This document shows positions 24,962-33,492 of a DNA stretch of 40,798 bases, in pieces. Positions within the stretch are counted from its first letter, which is position 1; each line of letters opens with the position of its first letter. A model generated the notes under the pieces. That model made no database searches, was not told where the DNA came from, and saw only the letters and a program-made list of their open reading frames with translations. A program made the position numbers and the translations under genes. The stretch lies in NCBI GenBank assembly GCA_001543015.1, contig LFLC01000043.1, positions 1-40,798 on the forward strand. The letters are read 5' to 3'. The DNA comes from Nitrosopumilus sp. LS_AOA. GTDB taxonomy: Archaea > Thermoproteota > Nitrososphaeria > Nitrososphaerales > Nitrosopumilaceae.

Positions 24962-25618
24962 TTAAACTAATGCCTTGGCAAATTCAGAAATTACTTTATC
25001 CCAATTTTTTGCTTTGATTATTCCACTTGCAACCAATATTCCTTTAGAACCTAATTCAGATGCTTTTGAAACATCTTCTCCAGAAACAATTCCTGCACCG
25101 CAAAGTAATTTTGTTTTATTTTTTGCATCTTTAACTGCTGCAGAAGCTTTTGCAATTAGTTCTGGTTTTTCTTTTGAAACTGCTTTACCTGAACCAATTA
25201 ACTCTGGAGGCTCTATTGCAATATAATCTGGATTTAATTTTACATATTTTTTTACTTCTGCAACATCTTTTACACAAACTATTGAAATCATCTTTAATTC
25301 TTTTAATTTTAAAACCAAACTTTGAATTTCCTTACTTGAAATTCTATGTTCACTATGGTTGATTAATGATCCATAAACTTTTGATTTTTTTAATAATTCT
25401 GGAATCATAAATCCTGTAGTACTTCCAACTTTAGAGTCATCAATATGTTGGGCAAGTATTGGAATTGAACTATTTGATACAAGACCTATTAGATGTTGTG
25501 GTGGTGCAATAGCAATTTTAACTTTAAATTTTTTTGAAACTTTTTCTGCAATTTTTACAAATTTGATTATTTTATCTCCAGAAATTTGGTCATAGTTTTT
25601 ACAATTAATTACAAACAT
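24962..25618 (-). CDS. tpiA: Triosephosphate isomerase
   Basis: Interconverts dihydroxyacetone phosphate and glyceraldehyde 3-phosphate in gluconeogenesis. The short archaeal type, 218 aa from the ATG at 25618, where the protein starts MFVINCKNY as the family does. An in-frame ATG seven codons earlier (25639) would add MYRWSKK. Catalytic features: N-C-K near the N-terminus (substrate Lys), HSEHR with the electrophilic His, IAIEPPELIG with the catalytic Glu, and LLCGAGIVSGEDV phosphate loop. It is in a tight minus-strand run after the SemiSWEET gene. Confidence 0.94.
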   Translation of the reverse strand: MFVINCKNYDQISGDKIIKFVKIAEKVSKKFKVKIAIAPPQHLIGLVSNSSIPILAQHIDDSKVGSTTGFMIPELLKKSKVYGSLINHSEHRISSKEIQSLVLKLKELKMISIVCVKDVAEVKKYVKLNPDYIAIEPPELIGSGKAVSKEKPELIAKASAAVKDAKNKTKLLCGAGIVSGEDVSKASELGSKGILVASGIIKAKNWDKVISEFAKALV

Positions 25619-25655
25619 CTTCTTTGACCATCTATACATTCTATTTAATTCTTGA

Positions 25656-25940
25656 TTAGTTTTTTTGTAATTCTTTGTCGTATCTCATTTTCATAAATGA
25701 GACTATCATCATTAGCGTCAATCCTGCTGCATTTGTTCCTATGATGAACACATCTGAGACAATAATTCCATATGTTAACCACAAAATTGAACCTGCTGCA
25801 ATGAATATCATCAAAAATTTTGAAATATCCTTCATGCTTTTTGTCTTGTATCCTTTGTAGATTTGCTCCACCCATCCAGTTAGGATTAGTACTCCTGCAG
25901 ATACCCCTAAAATTGTTAATAGTGTTCCATCGACTTCCAT
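25656..25940 (-). CDS. SemiSWEET / PQ-loop sugar transporter
   Basis: 94 residues with three membrane helices (about 8-25, 40-58 and 64-85). The first helix ends in the TGWVEQIYKGYKTKSMKDIS segment, the usual PQ-loop/MtN3 region before helix 2. The Asn in the third helix (GTNAAGLTLM) matches the SWEET family position that lines the sugar path. SemiSWEETs dimerise to move sugars or other small solutes down their gradient. Its ATG is 1 nt from the polB stop, so it is cotranscribed with polB and tpiA. What an ammonia-oxidising autotroph moves through it is unknown. Confidence 0.88.
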   Translation of the reverse strand: MEVDGTLLTILGVSAGVLILTGWVEQIYKGYKTKSMKDISKFLMIFIAAGSILWLTYGIIVSDVFIIGTNAAGLTLMMIVSFMKMRYDKELQKN

Positions 25941-25941
25941 T

Positions 25942-28569
25942 TTAACTCCAGAAAAATTCGTCCAACCCTGTCTGTTTTGGCTTTCCTAAAATTGTATCAA
26001 AATCTAAATTCATTGATGATGTAATTTGTTCAAGTGTTGATTCTAAAAATTCCATATATTTTTTAGGATCCATTTCTTCTTTTTTTGCCAACTCTACTGG
26101 CTTTACACCTGGTTTGTTTAGTGTTTTGATAAATGATATTCTATCCCCTTTTTTTATTTCTCTTATTGATTCTAGTTGTCTTGCTGCCCTGATATGTTGT
26201 GGAATTGTTTTTACATATTCTGATGGGGCTTTACTAAGCATTACATTAAATGTTAAATCTTGCAATGGAATTTCTTTTGCCTCTACTTTTTTACCAACTA
26301 TTGCAATTTTTTCAGAAATTTCTTTTTTTGCATTATTGAAATCATCCATTGATTTTACTTTGGATAATACATCAATTAATTCAAAAAATAAATTTTTGAT
26401 AAATGCCGGTGTATGTGATTTTTTCCCTGTTAAACCTTTGACATCCACTTTCCCATCTTCTGTTACTCCAAAATAATTTTTCTTTCTGTTACTTAGTACA
26501 CAATATCTGTAAGTTTTATCAATCTCTAAATCTACACCATGATCTTTTTTTGCTTGATCAATCACTATTTTGATTTGTTCACTAGTTGGGTTTTTGATGA
26601 ATAGTGAATCTGTATCCCCATAAAGTACTTCAATTCCTGTACTTTCACATTTTTTAATTGTCTCAAGAATTGTATATCTGCCAATTGCTGTAGTTGATTC
26701 TGCTGCTGGAAGAAAATATAGTGGAAATATTTCTGCACCCATTACCCCATAACTTGCGTTTAGTATCACTTTGAGTGCTTGGCTGACTACTGTATACTGC
26801 TGTCTTTGCTCCTCTGTGAGTGTCTCTTTTTTTGATAGACTCTTGTAGTAATTTACCCTCAAATCTCGCAATGAGCCAATAATTAATGAAGTCATTCCAT
26901 TTTTCTTTGTACATGCCCAATGATTAGTTCCAGGGATTGTATTTTTTTTACATTCTTCATGTGGACATCTGACTGTCTCATATGATATGTTTCGAACTTT
27001 GATGATGCTAGGATATAGACTAGCAAAATCCATTACGACCACATTAAAATGAACTCCTTCTTTTGGTTCAATAACTAGACCTCCTCGGTATTTTTTGTCT
27101 TTGATTACTGCATCTGACATTACCCCCTCTGATCTAACTTCTAGTTCTACTCTTTTTGGAATTAGAGAATTTGTTTTTCTGTGTTCATAGTATAGCAGAC
27201 TTCTAATCCACTGTGATACCCCCATTCTTGCAATATCATCAATTGGCATTCTTGCAATCCTTGCAATAATTACAAGCAAGTTCATCAGTATTTCATTATT
27301 AAAACTTGTAAGCTCGTATGTTAGCGATGCATCATTGTAACAATAGTTTGCAGTTTGGTAAAGTGTTAACTCATCAAACTCTAATCCATAATCAATTTTC
27401 TCTTTTCCAAGTAACGCCTTTGATACTGCATTTAATGAAAAACTGGTATATTTTTGACTAAACGCATAGATTTGAAAAGATCTGTTCTTCAAAGTTCTAT
27501 ACAAATCAATATGAACTCCTTCTTTTAATGTGGCAGAGTCTCGCATCATGTAAAATGGATTATCTGAATCTTTGACCCCAAAGTTTTTAGCTCTGTTGTA
27601 AAGATATGGTAAATCAAATTCATCTCCGTTGTATGTAACTACAAATGGAAAACTCTTGATTATTTCAAATGCATCTTGCAGCATCTGTTTTTCATCTTCT
27701 AAATTATAAAATTTGACTTTGATGTTTGAATCTAATTCATTTACTCCTTGCTCTGTTCCTTCTGTTTTGAGCACAAAAATCTGGTCAAATCCATCTGTTC
27801 CTTTGAGTCCTATGGCTGTGACTTTTTTTTCTGCAAGTTTTGGGTCTGGAATTCTTCCAATTACAGCTTCAACTTCAATATCTACACTTAGACGCTTTAT
27901 TTTTGGAATTGGTTGATTTAGTAGTTCTGCCCATTCTGAAATGAATTCTTTGAACTGTTCTGCATCAACCATGTTTGTAGTATCTACTTTATCCCAAAGC
28001 AAACTTTTTAGTTCAATTTTTACTTCATCTGAAATTTCTAAATCCTCTTGAATTATTTTCCCATCTACTATTTTGTAATATTTTCCAACAATTAGTTTTT
28101 GATCATAAAGATAATTCTCATAATATTTTATGTCAGATTCCCATGTTTCAATTGTATTCCTGATACTATTTCCACCCATAGTTCCACCAATAGCAAGTGG
28201 ATTTTGTGCAATAATTTGTGACATTTCGATTTCTTCATCTTTTATTAAATCATATTTTTTGACAGTTTTAATTTCACGAACATCTTCCCTATCTTGTATA
28301 AATCCTAGTTCATCAACTGTTAATTTAGAATAACAATATGGATAATGTCCAGTTTCATCAGTCCATAGTTTTAGTTCTTGTGTTTTTGGATTATAAAATT
28401 TTAAAATCACTCCATTTTTTTTACCATCATATGTTGCAGAAACTAACATTGATGTCTCTAAATTTCGGTATGTATTTTTCTCTCTTTCATTAGTTGATTT
28501 TTCTTTATTGTCAACTTTTACAACAACGGTATTGTTGTTTACTCCATTATTGTTATTTTCATTATCCAT
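25942..28569 (-). CDS. polB: Family B DNA polymerase
   Basis: Replicative or repair polymerase with 3'-5' proofreading, about 875 aa. Exonuclease motifs: SVDIEVE (Exo I), VTYNGDEFDLPYL (Exo II), YCYNDASLTYE (Exo III). Polymerase motifs: DFASLYPSIIK (A), KVILNASYGVMG (B), YGDTDSLF (C). The C-terminus ends QTGLDEFF-type, a PCNA-binding PIP box. The N-terminus is an Asn-rich, low-complexity tail. Start: ATG at 28569 is preferred; an in-frame TTG at 28578 is possible. It overlaps the upstream deaminase gene by 8 nt. Confidence 0.97.
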   Translation of the reverse strand: MDNENNNNGVNNNTVVVKVDNKEKSTNEREKNTYRNLETSMLVSATYDGKKNGVILKFYNPKTQELKLWTDETGHYPYCYSKLTVDELGFIQDREDVREIKTVKKYDLIKDEEIEMSQIIAQNPLAIGGTMGGNSIRNTIETWESDIKYYENYLYDQKLIVGKYYKIVDGKIIQEDLEISDEVKIELKSLLWDKVDTTNMVDAEQFKEFISEWAELLNQPIPKIKRLSVDIEVEAVIGRIPDPKLAEKKVTAIGLKGTDGFDQIFVLKTEGTEQGVNELDSNIKVKFYNLEDEKQMLQDAFEIIKSFPFVVTYNGDEFDLPYLYNRAKNFGVKDSDNPFYMMRDSATLKEGVHIDLYRTLKNRSFQIYAFSQKYTSFSLNAVSKALLGKEKIDYGLEFDELTLYQTANYCYNDASLTYELTSFNNEILMNLLVIIARIARMPIDDIARMGVSQWIRSLLYYEHRKTNSLIPKRVELEVRSEGVMSDAVIKDKKYRGGLVIEPKEGVHFNVVVMDFASLYPSIIKVRNISYETVRCPHEECKKNTIPGTNHWACTKKNGMTSLIIGSLRDLRVNYYKSLSKKETLTEEQRQQYTVVSQALKVILNASYGVMGAEIFPLYFLPAAESTTAIGRYTILETIKKCESTGIEVLYGDTDSLFIKNPTSEQIKIVIDQAKKDHGVDLEIDKTYRYCVLSNRKKNYFGVTEDGKVDVKGLTGKKSHTPAFIKNLFFELIDVLSKVKSMDDFNNAKKEISEKIAIVGKKVEAKEIPLQDLTFNVMLSKAPSEYVKTIPQHIRAARQLESIREIKKGDRISFIKTLNKPGVKPVELAKKEEMDPKKYMEFLESTLEQITSSMNLDFDTILGKPKQTGLDEFFWS

Positions 28570-29077
28570 TTTTATCAATTAGTTTTTTTGCCCACGAACT
28601 AACTTTTTCTTTATCTAGATGAATTACTTCTACTCCTGCTTCTTTTAGTAAATCATAATCAGTTTCAGGATACGTGTCAAGACAAACAAATTTTTTAATT
28701 CCTATAGTTATTGCCATTTTCGTGCATTCTAGGCATGGAACAAACGTTGTATACAATATTGCCCCTGCAGTTCCTGCCTCAATTCCTAAAATCGCACAGT
28801 GCATTATGGCATTGGCCTCTGCATGGTTACACAGGCATCTATCAAGGGATTCACCTGACTTTATTTTTCCATCCATTCTATCTTGGCATCGTTTACATCC
28901 ACCCTCAAAACAATTCTTGATTCCAGGTGGTGTTCCGTTATACCCTGTAGCTAACTGTCTGTGATTTCTAACAATTACTGCACCAACTTTTCTTGTAATA
29001 CAATTTGAACGTAATTTTGCAAGTTCTGCTTGAAGCATAAAATATTCATCCCAATCCGGTCTCTCAAAAGTACTCAT
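28562..29077 (-). CDS. dCMP deaminase-like zinc deaminase
   Basis: Cytidine/deoxycytidylate deaminase family: hydrolytic deamination of dCMP to dUMP for dTTP supply is the likely reaction. The zinc site is NHAEANAI (His and catalytic Glu) with PCLECT (two Cys). A second Cys/His cluster (CFEGGCKRCQD, CLCNH) is typical of the ComEB/dCMP deaminase branch. The start is ATG at 29077 (MSTFERPDWDEYF), because a CCATATATGG box is centred 25.5 nt upstream; an in-frame ATG at 29101 overlaps that box. 171 aa. First gene of the polB operon. Confidence 0.9.
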   Translation of the reverse strand: MSTFERPDWDEYFMLQAELAKLRSNCITRKVGAVIVRNHRQLATGYNGTPPGIKNCFEGGCKRCQDRMDGKIKSGESLDRCLCNHAEANAIMHCAILGIEAGTAGAILYTTFVPCLECTKMAITIGIKKFVCLDTYPETDYDLLKEAGVEVIHLDKEKVSSWAKKLIDKNG

Positions 29078-29097
29078 ACCGATTCTGTTTGAGTGTT

Positions 29098-29107
29098 CCA
29101 TATATGG
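29098..29107 (-). promoter_or_regulatory. TATA box of the deaminase-polB operon
   Basis: CCATATATGG is a perfect palindrome, centred 25.5 nt from the ATG at 29077. It decides that start against the in-frame ATG at 29099-29101, which lies inside the box. Just upstream, GATCGC (29107-29112) and GCGATC (29131-29136) form an inverted repeat that might be an operator. Confidence 0.5.
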
Positions 29108-29238
29108 ATCGCGATATCAAAAAAATCACTGCGATCAAAATTATTCTTGATTCTAAAAATTTTATACTTTTTTTAACTATACAACTTGAAAAAGAAAATT
29201 ATCAATATGCTTAAGTTCGTAATTCATACAAAAAATTT

Positions 29239-29919
29239 GTGAGTAATGATCCAAACTACAAAGCTACATTGGTACTTTTAGATGATTTTGAGGTGCATGG
29301 ATTAGTTCAATTTAACAAAGAAAACTTTGATGAAGAATATTTTAAAAATTTCCTAGAATTTCAAAAGGCATTTACTCATTCATTTGGAGAACTTGTTGGA
29401 AAATTAGATCCATTTGTAAATGGATATGAAAATTTGATAATGTTTGCAATTTATTCAGAATTATGTTTTATTGTATCTCATTTGGATATTATGAAGAGCT
29501 TTCTGAAAATTATTATTAATCCTCAAAAAATTAAGGGTGGTTTTAATGATGAAACCACACTTGGGATGTTAATTAAAAAAATTTGTAATAAAATGCAATT
29601 CTCTGAAAAATTGAAAAATTCTGTACGTGGATTATTTTTAGAGGATTTTAGAGATGCGATAACTCATCAAAACTATTTGATTTACAAAAATGCTAATCTT
29701 GTAATTTACCCAAATGATGAAAAATTGAAAAAACACCTAAATCTTGAAGATCTTTACAATTACTCTCTACAAGTTATGGCTATCTTTGATGCGATGATTG
29801 ATTGGTCAAATGGACCAAATTCCACTTCAGATAGACCCGTTACTGAATTAGATGGGATAATTGATGATTTTAAAAAACAAGTAGAGACACTTGATAGAAA
29901 ACTTGAGAATCTTTCATGA
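29239..29919 (+). CDS. Helical protein with HEPN-like RxxxxH motif
   Basis: 226 residues, almost all helical, starting at GTG. The segment EDFRDAITHQNYLIY contains R138-x4-H143 inside a helix, the active-site signature of HEPN RNases and of related nucleotide-handling helical bundles. The C-terminal helix is long and charged (PVTELDGIIDDFKKQVETLD). A HEPN identification rests on one motif and on the helical pattern, so it is a suggestion. It lies 129 nt before the Hef-like helicase on the same strand; no antitoxin partner such as a MNT nucleotidyltransferase is adjacent. Confidence 0.6.
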   Translation: MSNDPNYKATLVLLDDFEVHGLVQFNKENFDEEYFKNFLEFQKAFTHSFGELVGKLDPFVNGYENLIMFAIYSELCFIVSHLDIMKSFLKIIINPQKIKGGFNDETTLGMLIKKICNKMQFSEKLKNSVRGLFLEDFRDAITHQNYLIYKNANLVIYPNDEKLKKHLNLEDLYNYSLQVMAIFDAMIDWSNGPNSTSDRPVTELDGIIDDFKKQVETLDRKLENLS

Positions 29920-30048
29920 CTATTGTTTAGCCTCATCTTTATTTTGAGATGTTTTTTGATGTTTAATTTATCACACAATGATGACTAGTACATAGTATTT
30001 TACTACACGAAAGCATAAAATCCTCAAATTCTAATTTTTCTTTATACG

Positions 30049-31557
30049 TTGACCCAATATCTTGAGAAAAAATATGTTCAAAAAGATTCCATAGAAAAAA
30101 GAGACTATCAGGTAAATCTTGCAACTCAGGCAATTAAAGAAAATTGTATTGTAGTTTTACCTACAGGACTTGGAAAGACTGCAATTGCATTACATATTAT
30201 CGCAGAATATCTATCAAAGGGAACTGGTGGTGTTTTATTTTTAGCTCCAACTAGAGTGTTAGTTAACCAACATTATGAATTTCTAAAAAACAATCTTACA
30301 CTAGATGATATAGCATTAATTACTGGTGAGGACACAATTCAAAAACGTACTAAACTTTGGAATAATAGTGTAATTTGTGCAACACCTGAAATTGCTAGAA
30401 ATGATTTTGCACGAGGAATTGTTACCCCTGATCAATTCACACTTGTGATCTTTGATGAAGTACATCGAACTGTTGGAGATTATGCATATTCTGGGATCGC
30501 TCAAAGATTTGAGGATTCTAATGCAAGAATTGTTGGAATGACTGCAACTCTACCTAGTGAAAAAGAAAAAGCAACAGAAATTCTAACCCGACTAAAAATT
30601 GCTAGTGTTGCTGAAAGAACTGAAGAGAGTCTTGATGTAAAACCATACACTCAGGAGACCCACACTGAATGGATTAATGTTGAACTTCCTGATGAACTCA
30701 AGGCAATACAAACTCTATTGAAATTATCTCTTGATCAAAGATATGATGCTCTCCGAGAAAATGGAATAAAGTTAGCTTCACAACAATCTCTTTCTGCATT
30801 ACTTCGAATTAGACAATTTGTATTAAATACAAACAGACGTTCAGCCAAGCCATTATTTACTGCAATTCGAATTCATTATGCTTTAACCATGCTTGAAGTT
30901 CATGGAATTACTCCTTTTTTGAAATTTTGTGACCGTGCACAAGCAAAAAAGGGCATTGGTGTCAAAGACCTTTTTGAAGTAGACCCTAATTTTACTCGTG
31001 CAATTCATCTTGCAAAAGATGCTCAATCAAAAGGAATTGAGCATTCGAAAATTCCTAAACTCAAAGAAATACTTGATTCTGTTCCAGGCAAAGCTTTGAT
31101 TTTTACTAGCTATCGCGACTCTGTTGATTTAATTTACAATAACTTAATTGGGATGGGAGTTTCTGCTGGAATTTTAATTGGAAAGGCAGGCACTACTGGG
31201 TTAAAACAAAAAAAGCAGATTGAAACAGTACAAAAATTTCGAGATGGAGTTTTTCAGGTACTAGTTGCAACAAGAGTTGGGGAGGAGGGATTAGATATTG
31301 CTGAAGTTAACCAAGTAATTTTTTATGACAATGTACCAAGCTCGATTCGATTTATTCAAAGACGTGGTAGAACAGGACGAAAAGATACAGGTAAACTTGT
31401 AGTGTTAATTGCTAAAAATACTATTGATGAGACATACTATTGGATTGGAAAAAGAAAGATAACTGCATCAAGAGGTATGGGTGAAAAAATGTCCAAAATC
31501 CTCGCAAAAAATAGAGAAACTGAATCAAAAAAAGAAGGATTAGATGCTTTTATCTAA
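30049..31557 (+). CDS. Hef-type SF2 helicase, helicase part only
   Basis: The Hef/FANCM/XPF-related DNA helicase, which remodels stalled replication forks. 502 residues. Walker A PTGLGKT is at 38-44. Then come LAPTRVLVNQH (Ia), DEVHR (II), TATLP (III), ALIFTSYRDSVD (IV), VATRVGEEGLDI (V) and QRRGRTGR (VI). The protein ends just after motif VI, with no ERCC4 nuclease or HhH domain, unlike euryarchaeal Hef. TTG start. It is convergent with the 91-aa gene, sharing the CTAA double stop. Confidence 0.93.
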   Translation: MTQYLEKKYVQKDSIEKRDYQVNLATQAIKENCIVVLPTGLGKTAIALHIIAEYLSKGTGGVLFLAPTRVLVNQHYEFLKNNLTLDDIALITGEDTIQKRTKLWNNSVICATPEIARNDFARGIVTPDQFTLVIFDEVHRTVGDYAYSGIAQRFEDSNARIVGMTATLPSEKEKATEILTRLKIASVAERTEESLDVKPYTQETHTEWINVELPDELKAIQTLLKLSLDQRYDALRENGIKLASQQSLSALLRIRQFVLNTNRRSAKPLFTAIRIHYALTMLEVHGITPFLKFCDRAQAKKGIGVKDLFEVDPNFTRAIHLAKDAQSKGIEHSKIPKLKEILDSVPGKALIFTSYRDSVDLIYNNLIGMGVSAGILIGKAGTTGLKQKKQIETVQKFRDGVFQVLVATRVGEEGLDIAEVNQVIFYDNVPSSIRFIQRRGRTGRKDTGKLVVLIAKNTIDETYYWIGKRKITASRGMGEKMSKILAKNRETESKKEGLDAFI

Positions 31558-31829
31558 TTATTGTATTCTTTAGATATTTTTTTAAATATTAACTGCTTTT
31601 TTTGAATAATTTTATTTTTCATTGAAGATTCTAAATGATGAATACTACTATTTTTTGATGACAATAAATTCTCTAGTCTAACATCAAATTGATTTTGAAG
31701 AAAATTCTCAATTCCTTGATACCCTCCTTCAATCTCTAAATTATCCAATGCATCTTTTGCTAAATTATTCATTGATTTTTCTAAATATGATAATAGTTCA
31801 TCAATATTTTTTTCTAAAATACTTGGCAT
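31554..31829 (-). CDS. Small helical hypothetical protein, 91 aa
   Basis: ATG (31827-31829) to TAG. The protein starts MPSILEKNIDELLSYLEKSM and consists of charged helices with a Gln/Lys-rich C-terminus, consistent with a coiled coil. Its stop is shared with the Hef stop through CTAA at 31554-31557. No family is recognised. The parvulin gene follows upstream on the same strand, 54 nt away. Confidence 0.65.
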   Translation of the reverse strand: MPSILEKNIDELLSYLEKSMNNLAKDALDNLEIEGGYQGIENFLQNQFDVRLENLLSSKNSSIHHLESSMKNKIIQKKQLIFKKISKEYNN

Positions 31830-31883
31830 GATTTTATTTGATATAGAATCCTGAAAATAATCTTATGTATTGAATATTCAGCG

Positions 31884-32162
31884 CTATCCCAATCTTTTGA
31901 TTATGTGATATCCAAATTCTGTCTTGATTGGCTCTGAAATTTCACCGATTTCTAGTTTGAATGCTGCCTCTTCAAATTGTTTTACCATCATTCCCTTTGT
32001 AAAATAGCCTAGATTTCCATCTTTTTTCCCACTTCCTTTGTCAGTTGACAACTCTTTTGCCAATTTTCCAAATTTTTCACCTGTTTTTATTCTCTCTAAA
32101 ATTGCTAATGATTCACTTTGTTTTTCTACCAGAATATGGGAGCATTTTATTTTATTTGACAT
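31884..32162 (-). CDS. Parvulin-type peptidyl-prolyl isomerase
   Basis: A 92-residue stand-alone parvulin that catalyses cis-trans isomerisation of X-Pro bonds. KCSHILVEKQSE opens the domain, followed by FGKLAKELSTDKGSGKKDGN, LGYFTKGMMVKQFEEAAFKL and FGYHIIKRLG, all expected blocks. Single-domain parvulins of this size, such as CsPinA of Cenarchaeum and NmPin of Nitrosopumilus, are known from thaumarchaea. No signal peptide, so it is cytosolic or surface-associated as described for NmPin. Starts at ATG. Confidence 0.94.
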   Translation of the reverse strand: MSNKIKCSHILVEKQSESLAILERIKTGEKFGKLAKELSTDKGSGKKDGNLGYFTKGMMVKQFEEAAFKLEIGEISEPIKTEFGYHIIKRLG

Positions 32163-32300
32163 AATACCATCTCATTTTTTTTCTGTTTCTTAATTGTTTA
32201 GAATTACATTGCCAAAAATCTCTAAAGAGATCTTAAAATAGATTATTCGTGCCTATTATTTTTTATTTTCATTTAATAAATAATATTTTTTTTCGAGCCA

Positions 32301-32339
32301 ATGACAGATAAGGAAAAGTGCCTTATCTGCCATGGTTAG
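32301..32339 (+). other. 12-codon micro-ORF MTDKEKCLICHG
   Basis: ATG to TAG with a CxxCH motif, preceded by an AT-rich TATA-like stretch at about 32272-32285. It lies mostly inside the hairpin at 32305-32329. It might be a leader peptide, a relic of a zinc-finger gene, or chance. Confidence 0.25.
32305..32329 (+). ncRNA. Stable hairpin, possible small RNA or regulatory element
   Basis: CAGATAAGG pairs perfectly with CCTTATCTG across the loop AAAAGTG, a 9-bp stem in otherwise AT-rich DNA. No T-run follows directly, so it does not look like a simple terminator. A leader RNA structure, a protein-binding palindrome or a small RNA are all possible. Confidence 0.35.
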
Positions 32340-32663
32340 AGTTTGCAATATTCAATAATTGTACATACTATATTGAGACTTGTTTAATCAGAATATTGGA
32401 ACTGTTCTTTTTTCTAAACAACAGTAATACCTTATCATATTCATCAATTTAATTTATTATTGATCATTTTTTATTTTGTTTGCATGAATTGTATCTTATT
32501 TTGAATGTTTGAATATTTTTTTTATATTATTTCATTATATTTTACAAAATAGACCGATTTGGAATCAAAAAAAGGGATCATTTTCCACAGGTAATTATAT
32601 CCATTAACCCTTAGATAGATTAATTGAAATCAAATCAATCACCATTAATCAAAGAGAGCAATT

Positions 32664-33467
32664 ATGTCAAATAAAGATGAAATTTACCGTTCATTAATCC
32701 ATTTTGGACTAGATGAGGCATCTGTAACAATTTACATTAGTTTGCTAAAGATGGGTTCGATGTCTGTTGGTGCGATGTCTCAAAAACTTGATCTAGATCG
32801 TGGCAAGACCTACAGGTCCTTAAAGGTATTAGAAGAACTGGGTATGACAAAATCTTCACCCACAACACCAATTAAAATAAGTGCAGTAGATCCATCTGAA
32901 GCTTTTCAAAATATTATCCAAAAAAAGAAAGAACAACTTGTTAAATTACGAACATTGACACGACCTTTAGTTGATGAACTAAAGAATTATGAAAAAGAAA
33001 CAATGCCTACTGATTTATCATATTTTTCAATTATTCAAGGAAGATCCAATATCTATACTAAAATTGGAAAATTGATTCAAAATTCAACTGAGAATGTTTT
33101 TCTAGTCACCACCTCAGATGATTTGATGAGGATGAATCATACATCCATCCCAGATAAAATACATCAAAAAATTGACGCTGGCGGCGAGGTTCGAATAATA
33201 ACTAATTCCTGTGATGAAAAATTTATGAAAGTTTTTGAAGATTTTGGTGCAACTCAAATCAAAATTGGAAAACTTCCATCAAAAAGTAGAATGATAATTG
33301 AATCAAAAAATCAAATGGCTATGTCTGGTGCAATGAATGAATCAATTGATCTAAATGATAATTCTGATTCAATTATGTATACAAATTCTTTTGAAATGGT
33401 CGAAAACATGTTTACACTATGTTCTCACTTGTGGAAAAAATCAAAACTAATGCATGTTTCTAATTAA
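32664..33467 (+). CDS. TrmB-family transcription regulator
   Basis: 267 residues. The N-terminal winged helix is LIHFGLDEASVTIYISLLKM, then MSQKLDLDRGKTYRSLKVLE, the TrmB/Sugar-regulator pattern. A coiled-coil linker (about 85-115) precedes a C-terminal domain that begins SIIQGRSNIYTKIGKLIQNS, the phospholipase-D-like effector region of the family. It probably binds a metabolite there. The effector is not readable. It is preceded by a 501-bp spacer with a hairpin and followed by convergent PPOX gene. Thaumarchaea carry many TrmB-like regulators. Confidence 0.9.
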   Translation: MSNKDEIYRSLIHFGLDEASVTIYISLLKMGSMSVGAMSQKLDLDRGKTYRSLKVLEELGMTKSSPTTPIKISAVDPSEAFQNIIQKKKEQLVKLRTLTRPLVDELKNYEKETMPTDLSYFSIIQGRSNIYTKIGKLIQNSTENVFLVTTSDDLMRMNHTSIPDKIHQKIDAGGEVRIITNSCDEKFMKVFEDFGATQIKIGKLPSKSRMIIESKNQMAMSGAMNESIDLNDNSDSIMYTNSFEMVENMFTLCSHLWKKSKLMHVSN

Positions 33468-33492
33468 TTAACCCCCTACAAAATTTTACTTT

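Larger units (their letters stand above)
32163..32663. other. 501-bp gene-poor spacer before the TrmB regulator
   Basis: Very AT-rich, with no supported full-length gene on either strand. It holds the strong hairpin at 32305-32329, a 12-codon ORF, and a smaller inverted repeat (ATCTCT-AA-AGAGAT near 32218-32231). Its unusual length for this compact genome, upstream of a regulator gene, suggests control sequence or an undetected small RNA. Confidence 0.5.

Noticed and set aside
25645-25875. A 76-codon frame overlapping the SemiSWEET gene
   Set aside because: It lacks hydrophobic helices and is out of frame with the recognised PQ-loop protein.
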